Shown piece after piece: positions 1-4,683 of a DNA stretch of 6,037 nucleotides. The notes beneath the pieces were generated by a model. That model searched no databases. It saw nothing but the letters and a program-made list of their open reading frames with translations, and had not been told where the DNA came from. This DNA is from an uncultured Mycoplasmatota bacterium (GTDB lineage: Bacteria; Bacillota_I; Bacilli_A; RF39; UBA660): the NCBI GenBank assembly GCA_947087145.1, contig CAMUBM010000054.1, positions 1 to 6,037 on the forward strand, written 5' to 3'. Each line of letters begins with the position of its first letter. The first letter of the stretch is position 1. Position numbers and translations under genes: made by a program.

Positions 1-208
1 TCCAAGTAGAAAAAGGATACAACCCTTTCCCTTTTTTTCTTTCTTCTCCTAATTTCATTGTATTATTAGGGATAATGTTTAACATTTTTGTGATTTCGTC
101 TGGGTCAAAGGTGCTATTTGGATTGGCGACAAAACCTATATTTTCTTTTATTGTTCCATTGCTTTGTATTATAAACTCAGAATACATTGCAGTTCTTTCT
201 TTTTTCAT
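1..208 (-). CDS. DUF4279-like protein, C-terminus cut by window edge
   Basis: The minus-strand frame opens at the ATG at 208-206 and stays open for 69 codons to the window edge, so the 3' part is missing. A ribosome binding site (AGGG) lies about 8 bases before the ATG, and a promoter is visible upstream. The segment STFDPDEITKMLNIIP, followed by a K-L-G-E-E-R-K-K-G-K-G stretch and then Y-P-F-S-T-W, matches from memory the DUF4279 pattern: a DPDEIT core, a leucine and proline a few residues later, a basic Gly/Lys/Glu turn, then an aromatic-Ser-x-Trp strand. DUF4279 proteins are small, of unknown function, and scattered among bacteria, often in accessory regions. There is no signal peptide or membrane segment in the visible part. 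The gene call is solid; the family assignment is likely but untested, and no function can be given. Confidence 0.75.
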   Translation of the reverse strand, partial: MKKERTAMYSEFIIQSNGTIKENIGFVANPNSTFDPDEITKMLNIIPNNTMKLGEERKKGKGLYPFSTW

Positions 209-252
209 AATTTATTCCCTATTTCATTTTGAAAAAATTTTGAGCCTTATCC

Positions 253-282
253 ATTTTACTTGAAAGAATGAAAAAAAGTCAA
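253..282 (-). promoter_or_regulatory. Sigma-A-type promoter for the DUF4279-like gene
   Basis: On the minus strand TTGACT (282-277) and TAAAAT (258-253) lie 18 bases apart. Each differs from the consensus hexamer at one position. Transcription would start near 246, giving a leader of about 38 bases that contains the AGGG ribosome binding site of the downstream gene. This suggests the DUF4279-like gene is transcribed independently of the zincin gene before it. Confidence 0.6.
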
Positions 283-300
283 TAACAAAATTTTTATTTC

Positions 301-1278
301 CTAAATCTTTTTTTGTTTGACTTTTTCATATTTTAATAATAGTTGGTCAGCACGTTCTTCTTGAGTTTGCCTATCCCATTTATCGTAACTATAAACACTA
401 GCATATAATGTCCCTAGAAGTTCTTCTAATAAATCTTTGCTTTTTATTATGGATAAAAGATGACTCGTAAGAACGGACATTCCATTTGTGTATCTGGCTA
501 TTTGTAATTCATTATCACATAAATTATTTATACGGCTTCCAAATGATGGGTAATTTCCTTGAAAATTTGTAGATACTTTACTACAATCGAAATCATTGAT
601 TATTTCTTCTATTATTATTTCAGGTTTGTATATTTCATTTTTTCCTTTTTGGGGTTTGTAAAATACATCTCCATTAGAAAGTAAGACTGGTTGAAGTTTT
701 ATTTCATCTGTGTTAAATCCACATTGAACATATAAATTGTTGCTTTTTAAAGTCTTTTGTGTTACTTTTAAATGCCCAATTTCATGTAAAATTGTGTTTT
801 CCATTTGCTCTTTTTCTCTATCCGTCAATTCTTTCCATTTTTCTAATTTAAAAAATAAACTGTTACTGTACGGATTATATTGAGCATTACATTGTCTGTT
901 ATTGTTTTCCAGGTTTATTTCATTCTCCACTATCATAAATAATTGATTTTTAAATAAGAATGTATTGGGCAAATTAACTTTTTTATTGTAACATTTATGT
1001 TTTTTGAATGCGTCTTGTATTATATTTAATAAATCTTTTGGTAAATTTTCATTTAGGTAAGAATCTTTAATAGTACAATTTGCTAAATGATATTCTAGTA
1101 TTTTTAACTTTGGACTTGCTATATTAAATTCGTATAAAAAATTAAGGTTGTATTCTCCTAGATCATTATAATGAGAAAAATATCTGATTTTGTTGCTGTC
1201 TTCTTCTATTCCGATACAGCCAAATTCTATATGATTGATAGAATCATATAATTTTCGAAATTCTATTATCTTTTTCAT
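301..1278 (-). CDS. Putative zinc metalloprotease (HEIGH motif), cytoplasmic
   Basis: This encodes a 325-residue protein of no family I can name. Seen: an HExxH zinc-binding motif, HEIGH, at residues 165-169, preceded by an amphipathic helix (roughly 152-164), as in zincin-fold metallopeptidases. H165 and H169 would bind zinc and E166 would be the catalytic base. About 55 residues later an E-E-I-I-N-D-F helix (E224/E225) could supply the third, glutamate ligand of a gluzincin; this is inference. There is no signal peptide, lipobox or membrane helix, so the protein should be cytoplasmic or exported by other means. It has seven cysteines scattered without a C-x-x-C pair. The longest frame begins at 1311, but that ATG lies between the -35 and -10 boxes of a clear promoter. 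The ATG at 1278 has a strong AAGGGGAG ribosome binding site and is taken as the start. The stop is TAG. Possible roles (toxin, regulator cleavage, peptidase) cannot be separated from sequence. Confidence 0.8.
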   Translation of the reverse strand: MKKIIEFRKLYDSINHIEFGCIGIEEDSNKIRYFSHYNDLGEYNLNFLYEFNIASPKLKILEYHLANCTIKDSYLNENLPKDLLNIIQDAFKKHKCYNKKVNLPNTFLFKNQLFMIVENEINLENNNRQCNAQYNPYSNSLFFKLEKWKELTDREKEQMENTILHEIGHLKVTQKTLKSNNLYVQCGFNTDEIKLQPVLLSNGDVFYKPQKGKNEIYKPEIIIEEIINDFDCSKVSTNFQGNYPSFGSRINNLCDNELQIARYTNGMSVLTSHLLSIIKSKDLLEELLGTLYASVYSYDKWDRQTQEERADQLLLKYEKVKQKKI

Positions 1279-1304
1279 ATTTCTCCCCTTATTTCGAAAA
1301 TTAT
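1248..1304. repeat. 14-bp inverted repeat bracketing the zincin start codon
   Basis: ATAATTTTCGAAAT on the plus strand at 1248-1261 recurs, perfectly inverted, at 1291-1304. Each copy contains the 8-bp palindrome TTTCGAAA. One copy overlaps the -10 box and the expected transcription start; the other covers codons 6-10 of the zincin gene. The 29 bases between them hold the ribosome binding site and ATG. The repeat could be a pair of operators, or an RNA stem presenting the start codon in its loop in read-through transcripts. Chance is possible in such AT-rich DNA. Confidence 0.5.
1283..1290 (-). promoter_or_regulatory. Ribosome binding site that fixes the zincin start
   Basis: AAGGGGAG lies 4 bases before the ATG at 1278 (7 bases counted from AGGGG). 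The upstream ATG at 1311 has only AT-rich sequence before it and falls inside the promoter, so this site decides the start in favour of 1278. Confidence 0.75.
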
Positions 1305-1330
1305 TATACATAAAAATAGATTAAAGTCAA
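1303..1330 (-). promoter_or_regulatory. Sigma-A-type promoter for the zincin gene
   Basis: The minus strand has TTGACT (1330-1325), a 16-base spacer, and a perfect TATAAT (1308-1303). Transcription would begin near 1296, giving a short leader of about 18 bases that contains the AAGGGGAG ribosome binding site. The 14-bp inverted repeat overlaps the -10 and start region, so this promoter may be controlled there. Confidence 0.65.
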
Positions 1331-1333
1331 ATT

Positions 1334-1367
1334 TAGAAAAAATGTTTGGTGTAATTTGTTTTTTCTA
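1334..1367 (-). terminator. Weak A/T-only hairpin at the end of the fic gene
   Basis: On the minus strand TAGAAAAAA (1367-1359, beginning with the fic stop codon) pairs perfectly with TTTTTTCTA (1342-1334) across a 16-base loop. The 3' arm supplies a six-T run. The stem has only one G-C pair and the loop is long, so termination would be leaky at best. It could equally be a chance product of A and T tracts. It sits just before the zincin promoter. Confidence 0.25.
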
Positions 1368-2024
1368 CAATTCTATACCATCTATACTGGTTTGGTAAAT
1401 CCATTCTTTTAGATCTTGTATTTTACCAGTTTCATAAAATTGAATTAGTTTTTCTAAAAAGAAACTTTGCTTTTCTTTGGCAATACTTAAAATACCACAA
1501 CCATTATCAATCATAATTTTATTAGCAAATAGCATGGCTACTCTTTTATTTCCATCAATGAACATTTGGCGGCGCATGATATAGAGCATGCATTCAATAG
1601 CTATTTCTGTTTTGCTTTTTTCCTCTTGTTTTAAAATACTTTCTAGTTCTTCTTTGATTTGACTTTCAAAAGGAAATTCTGGTTTCCAAGTTGTGCCACC
1701 AATATTTACAGGAGTTGTTCTAAGAAATCCAGGTTGGGGAACTAATTTTTCAGTGGTTAATTTATGAATCTCACATAGGGTTTTATAGTCTGCTTCTATT
1801 TCTTCCGTTTCTAAAATAAAATTCCATGCGTATTTCAAATTATTAATGGCTATGACTTCATTTACTGTTAAGCCACTTACTATTCCTCCATCATACAAAC
1901 TTTGTGTTTCTGGATAAGTTACGGCTATTCCTTCTAAATTGGCACTTTTCCATATATAATCTACTATATTTCTTTTTGCTAAAAATATGTTTTGTTCTCG
2001 TGTTAAATTGTATTTGTCTTTCAT
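1365..2024 (-). CDS. Fic-domain protein with inhibitory motif and Gln-substituted catalytic site
   Basis: This encodes a 219-residue Fic (filamentation induced by cAMP) family protein. Fic enzymes usually transfer AMP or another phosphate-linked group to a hydroxyl of a target protein. Seen: residues 27-32 are SANLEG, matching the (S/T)xxxE(G/N) inhibitory motif, whose glutamate blocks ATP binding; its N-terminal place is typical of class II Fic proteins. A flap region G-F-L-R-T-T-P-V-N-I-G-G-T follows at about 99-111. The core motif at 153-161 reads QMFIDGNKR against the canonical HxFx(D/E)GN(G/K)R. The anion-binding D-G-N-K-R part is intact, but the catalytic histidine is glutamine (codon CAA). 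The C-terminus is helical and ends IDGIEL. The start at 2024 is preferred to the ATG at 2033, because AAAGG directly abuts the latter but is 9 bases from the former. The gene follows the ABC-F gene closely and may also have its own extended -10. Activity is uncertain: it may be non-catalytic, a binder, or use different chemistry. Confidence 0.9.
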   Translation of the reverse strand: MKDKYNLTREQNIFLAKRNIVDYIWKSANLEGIAVTYPETQSLYDGGIVSGLTVNEVIAINNLKYAWNFILETEEIEADYKTLCEIHKLTTEKLVPQPGFLRTTPVNIGGTTWKPEFPFESQIKEELESILKQEEKSKTEIAIECMLYIMRRQMFIDGNKRVAMLFANKIMIDNGCGILSIAKEKQSFFLEKLIQFYETGKIQDLKEWIYQTSIDGIEL

Positions 2025-2033
2025 CTTTTTCAT

Positions 2034-2038
2034 CCTTT
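2034..2038 (-). promoter_or_regulatory. Ribosome binding site deciding the fic start
   Basis: AAAGG (2038-2034) directly abuts the ATG at 2033, which is too close for initiation, but is 9 bases from the in-frame ATG at 2024. This favours the start three codons further in. A GAG slightly upstream could still serve 2033, so the choice is likely rather than certain. Confidence 0.5.
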
Positions 2039-2041
2039 GCT

Positions 2042-2069
2042 CTATTCATTATATCATGCACTATTCATT
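2042..2069 (-). repeat. Direct repeat of AATGAATAG flanking the fic -10
   Basis: AATGAATAG occurs at 2069-2061 (ending in the ABC-F stop codon) and again at 2050-2042, 19 bases apart. The second copy starts inside the TATAAT box. Two equal sites about two helical turns apart around a promoter could be operator half-sites, but short repeats are common in AT-rich DNA. Confidence 0.3.
2048..2056 (-). promoter_or_regulatory. Extended -10 promoter candidate for fic
   Basis: TGATATAAT (2056-2048) is a perfect extended -10 (TGNTATAAT). The -35 region, 17 bases upstream inside the end of the ABC-F gene, is poor (AGAACA), which extended -10 promoters tolerate. Transcription would start near 2041, leaving a short leader with the AAAGG site. 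The same 11 bases, CATGATATAAT, stand before the 210-codon gene at 4640-4630. Confidence 0.5.
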
Positions 2070-3950
2070 TTGTTCTATAAATTCACTTCGTTTTAGCCAT
2101 TCTTCTTCTAGTGAAGTTAAAGTCTTTGTAATCTCTTCTAATTCTTTTTGTAAGTCCTTCATTTTTCCAAAATCTTTAAAGTTTTCTTTATTATAGAGTT
2201 CTTCATTTATGATTTGTTTTTTATTTGTCCATTTCGTGATTTCTTTTTCTAATTTTTCCAATTCTTTTTTTGAACTTTTTTCTTCCGTTTTTTTGCATGT
2301 TTCTTTTTTCTTTCGATTTTTCTTTTTTTCTTCTACTGGTTCCTTGTTTTTTTCTTTTTCTTTGTATTCTAAGTAAGTACAATGGTAATCTGTTACTGTT
2401 GCATTTTCAAATACAAGTAAACGGGTGGCTAATTTGTTTGTGAAATACCGGTCGTGGGAGACAAAAAGAATGGTCCCTTTGTAAGAGGATAGGATATTTT
2501 CTAGTTGTTCTTTTCCTTCTAAATCTAAGTGATTGGTCGGTTCATCTAATATTAAAAAATTCGGTTTTTTATATAAAATTTTGCAAAGAGAGAGTCTTAC
2601 CTTTTCTCCTCCAGAGAGGACATTTATTTTTTTGTTTACATCTAAACCACTAAATTGAAAGGCTCCTAGAGCACTTCTTGCTTCGTTTTCTAAGCATTCA
2701 TTATAGGTACTTTTAAATTCTTCTAAAATGGTATGCTGCTCGTTATTCATTTTGAGCGTTTGGTCAAAGTAACCAATTGTTACATTAAATCCAAAAGTTA
2801 TGTGTCCACCTTTTGTTAGTATTAAGCCATTGATTGTTTTTAAAAGAGTGGATTTTCCTGTACCATTTGCTCCGATGACTCCTATTTTTTCTCCTTGCAG
2901 TATTTCTAAATCTAGTTTAGCAATTGGTTTGTCGAAGCCAAATTCTAAATTTTTGCAAGAAAGAACATTTTTACCACTGGGTGTCATTTTGTTTAAATTC
3001 ATTTTAAATGTTTTTTCATTTGCTCTTCTTGGTTTTTCTATTTTTTCCATTCTCTCTATCATATGGAGTTTGGAAAGCGCCATTTTTGCTTTTGATGGTT
3101 TTTTTCTGAATTTTTCATAGAGTGTATTTAGTCTTGCAATCTCTTTTTGCTGACGTTCATAGTCTTTTAATTGTTTTTCGTAGTTTTCCTTTTTTTGCTG
3201 TTCAAATTTTTCGTAATTTCCAATATATTCGGTGGTTTTTCCGTAAGAAATATCAATGATTGTATTCACTGTATTATTTAAAAACATGCGGTCATGAGAA
3301 ACAATGATATAGGCTTTTTTGTAGTTTTTTAAGTAGTTTTCTAACCATTCAATTGCTGTGATATCTAAATGATTGGTGGGTTCATCTAGAAATAAAATAT
3401 CTTTTTGGGATAAGAGAAGTTTTAGAAAGGCAATTTTGGTTCTTTCTCCCCCTGAAAAAGAAGTAATTGGTTTTTGCTTATCGCTCTCACTAAATCCAAA
3501 TTTACTTAGCATGGTTTCGTATTCTTTTTGGTAGGTATAGCCTCCTAAGTATTCAAAAGTATCTAAAGCATTTGTATATTCTTCTATAGTTTTGGTATCT
3601 TGTTCGTTTTCCATTTTCTTTACTAATCTGTCTAGTTTCTTTTCCAGTTCTGTAATTTCTTTATAAGAATCTTTTATTTCTTCCAAAAGGGTATTATTTT
3701 CGTTTTTAAAGGTTACTTGTTCTAGGTAACCGATGGTAGGATTTCCTATTTCTATAATTTCTAAAGGGCTATCTTCTACTCCTTCGGTGAATAGTTCTTT
3801 ATTTCTTAAAGCATTTAAAAGGGTTGTTTTTCCTGCCCCGTTTCTTCCTACGATGCCAATATGAGAGGTATCTATAATATCTAAGTTGATTTCATTTAAT
3901 ATAGTACTCCCATTTAATTCAATAGCGGCATTTTTAATTTGGTATTTCAT
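2061..3950 (-). CDS. ABC-F family ATPase (ribosome-associated, YdiF-like)
   Basis: This 629-residue protein has two ABC ATPase domains and no membrane segment: the ABC-F class, soluble translation factors that enter the ribosomal E site and act on stalled or antibiotic-bound ribosomes. Domain 1: Walker A GRNGAGKT (35-42), Q-loop Q78, a charged arm helix (about 90-135), signature SGGE (166-169), Walker B with DEPTNHLD (189-196), switch H219. A basic helical linker (about 245-315) corresponds to the P-site tRNA interaction motif. Domain 2: Walker A GANGTGKS (360-367), Q397, LSGGE (445-449), DEPTNHLD (469-476), H499. Both catalytic glutamates (E190, E470) are present, so both sites should hydrolyse ATP. 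A Lys/Glu-rich tail and coiled coil fill 525-629. Length, arm and C-terminal coiled coil resemble Bacillus YdiF more than the drug-resistance ABC-F proteins, but resistance cannot be excluded. AGAGAGG lies 9 bases before the ATG. It starts 25 bases after the 210-codon gene, suggesting co-transcription. Confidence 0.93.
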   Translation of the reverse strand: MKYQIKNAAIELNGSTILNEINLDIIDTSHIGIVGRNGAGKTTLLNALRNKELFTEGVEDSPLEIIEIGNPTIGYLEQVTFKNENNTLLEEIKDSYKEITELEKKLDRLVKKMENEQDTKTIEEYTNALDTFEYLGGYTYQKEYETMLSKFGFSESDKQKPITSFSGGERTKIAFLKLLLSQKDILFLDEPTNHLDITAIEWLENYLKNYKKAYIIVSHDRMFLNNTVNTIIDISYGKTTEYIGNYEKFEQQKKENYEKQLKDYERQQKEIARLNTLYEKFRKKPSKAKMALSKLHMIERMEKIEKPRRANEKTFKMNLNKMTPSGKNVLSCKNLEFGFDKPIAKLDLEILQGEKIGVIGANGTGKSTLLKTINGLILTKGGHITFGFNVTIGYFDQTLKMNNEQHTILEEFKSTYNECLENEARSALGAFQFSGLDVNKKINVLSGGEKVRLSLCKILYKKPNFLILDEPTNHLDLEGKEQLENILSSYKGTILFVSHDRYFTNKLATRLLVFENATVTDYHCTYLEYKEKEKNKEPVEEKKKNRKKKETCKKTEEKSSKKELEKLEKEITKWTNKKQIINEELYNKENFKDFGKMKDLQKELEEITKTLTSLEEEWLKRSEFIEQNE

Positions 3951-3975
3951 GATGTTTTTCCTCTCTATTTTTAGT

Positions 3976-4608
3976 TTAGTCTTCTATTTCTATTGTATTT
4001 TTATTTAGTTTTTGTAGATTTGTTTTTACAGAAAGCATATAGGGGATATTACTTCCAATTTCTATTCCATCTATTTTATGATTTGAGTGATTTAAAGGAA
4101 GTATCTTTTGTTCATAAAGTTTTTGATTTAATAATGTATATATGTTTTCTATCGTATTTGCTACGTAATTTTCAAAATAGTATAGAGTCCATACTTTTTG
4201 CGATTTTGAATATTTAAGTTCAAAAATTGGTTCTAATTCCTCAACAATTGAAACTTTCTCTAATTGAAATGTTTTTTTATACTCATTTATTAGTATTTCT
4301 TTTCTTACTTCTTTAGTAAAACCTTTTTCTTGTTCGTAAATCTTTTGATATATTTCTTGGTATTCTTTAATTAATTCTCCATATGTGGGTGCGTTAGTAA
4401 AGAAATGATATTCATTTATAGTAAATTTATGCTTTGTTTCATAAAAAGAATAAAGACAGTTCCAAGTACTGGGAGATGAATTATAAAGTAGTAATCCTTT
4501 TTTCATTTTATATTTAATATTAGTGTATAGATTTAATGCACTGTCTAACCTTGTAGGAATTTTATCCATAGGAACTTTTTCATTTAAAATTTCTTTCGTT
4601 ATAATCAT
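3976..4608 (-). CDS. Hypothetical protein, 210 residues, unrecognised family
   Basis: I do not recognise this protein. It is soluble-looking, rich in Lys, Glu, Tyr, Asn and Ile, with no signal peptide, membrane helix or known catalytic motif. The N-terminal third contains a short cluster around S-S-P-S-T-W-N-C (44-51). Residues 77-115 are a charged, tyrosine-rich helical stretch. A second aromatic patch, V-W-T-L-Y-Y-F-E-N-Y (139-148), precedes a helix and a C-terminal part with I-D-G-I-E-I-G (179-185). AAGGA lies 9 bases before the ATG and an extended -10 promoter lies just upstream. It is followed after 25 bases by the ABC-F gene, so the two probably form one transcript. A link to translation or antibiotic response would rest only on that neighbour. 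It stops with TAA. Unbroken length, a proper ribosome binding site and tight spacing support a real gene. Confidence 0.8.
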   Translation of the reverse strand: MIITKEILNEKVPMDKIPTRLDSALNLYTNIKYKMKKGLLLYNSSPSTWNCLYSFYETKHKFTINEYHFFTNAPTYGELIKEYQEIYQKIYEQEKGFTKEVRKEILINEYKKTFQLEKVSIVEELEPIFELKYSKSQKVWTLYYFENYVANTIENIYTLLNQKLYEQKILPLNHSNHKIDGIEIGSNIPYMLSVKTNLQKLNKNTIEIED

Positions 4609-4616
4609 ATCTATCT

Positions 4617-4631
4617 ATCCTTTTTAAGGAT
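4617..4631 (-). other. Small hairpin covering the ribosome binding site of the 210-codon gene
   Basis: On the minus strand ATCCTT (4631-4626), AAA, AAGGAT (4622-4617) forms a perfect 6-bp stem with a three-base loop, and the 3' arm contains the AAGGA ribosome binding site. Transcripts beginning at the local promoter (start near 4623) would lack the 5' arm. Only transcripts reading through from murE would carry the complete hairpin. Confidence 0.4.
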
Positions 4632-4638
4632 TATATCA
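4630..4638 (-). promoter_or_regulatory. Extended -10 promoter for the 210-codon gene and ABC-F
   Basis: TGATATAAT (4638-4630) matches TGNTATAAT exactly. The -35 position holds only T-rich sequence (TTTTTA), acceptable for an extended -10 promoter. Transcription would start near 4623, about 14 bases before the ATG. It lies in a 59-base gap after murE, behind a possible terminator, which fits a new transcription unit. Confidence 0.55.
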
Positions 4639-4653
4639 TGTTTTTCTACAATT

Positions 4654-4683
4654 AAAAATATCTGTATTTAAGCAGATATTCTT
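4654..4683 (-). terminator. AT-rich hairpin at the murE stop codon, possible terminator
   Basis: On the minus strand AATATCTG (4680-4673) pairs perfectly with CAGATATT (4664-4657) around an 8-base loop that contains the TAA stop of murE. Pairing extends by one G-U and two A-U pairs into the following T run (TTTTTAA). The low G-C content and short, interrupted T tract make it a weak terminator, but its place at the murE end and before a promoter supports the role. Confidence 0.4.

Noticed and set aside
75..263. Plus-strand 62-codon frame
   Set aside because: It lies opposite the DUF4279-like gene and its promoter, has no ribosome binding site, and its hydrophobic look comes from reading AT-rich DNA antisense.
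233..295. Inverted repeat AAAAATTTTG / CAAAATTTTT around the DUF4279 promoter
   Set aside because: Almost pure A and T runs with a self-complementary core; expected by chance at this base composition.
1987..2196. Plus-strand 69-codon frame
   Set aside because: Antisense to the fic start and the ABC-F end; Ser/Phe-rich translation typical of the reverse of Lys/Glu-rich coding sequence.
2800..3120. Plus-strand 106-codon frame
   Set aside because: Lies wholly opposite a well-supported ABC-F coding region; no ribosome binding site and no recognisable protein.
2521..3400. Similar stretches around 2530 and 3370 (gattggt.ggttcatcta)
   Set aside because: These are the two DEPTNHLD Walker B motifs of the duplicated ATPase domains, not a DNA repeat.
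2061..3950. ABC-F protein as an antibiotic-resistance determinant
   Set aside because: Domain layout with a long coiled-coil tail resembles housekeeping YdiF-type proteins, and nothing nearby suggests a resistance or mobile context. Not excluded, but unsupported.
3993..4217. Plus-strand 74-codon frame
   Set aside because: Antisense to the 210-codon gene, Phe/Leu/Tyr-rich, no start signals.
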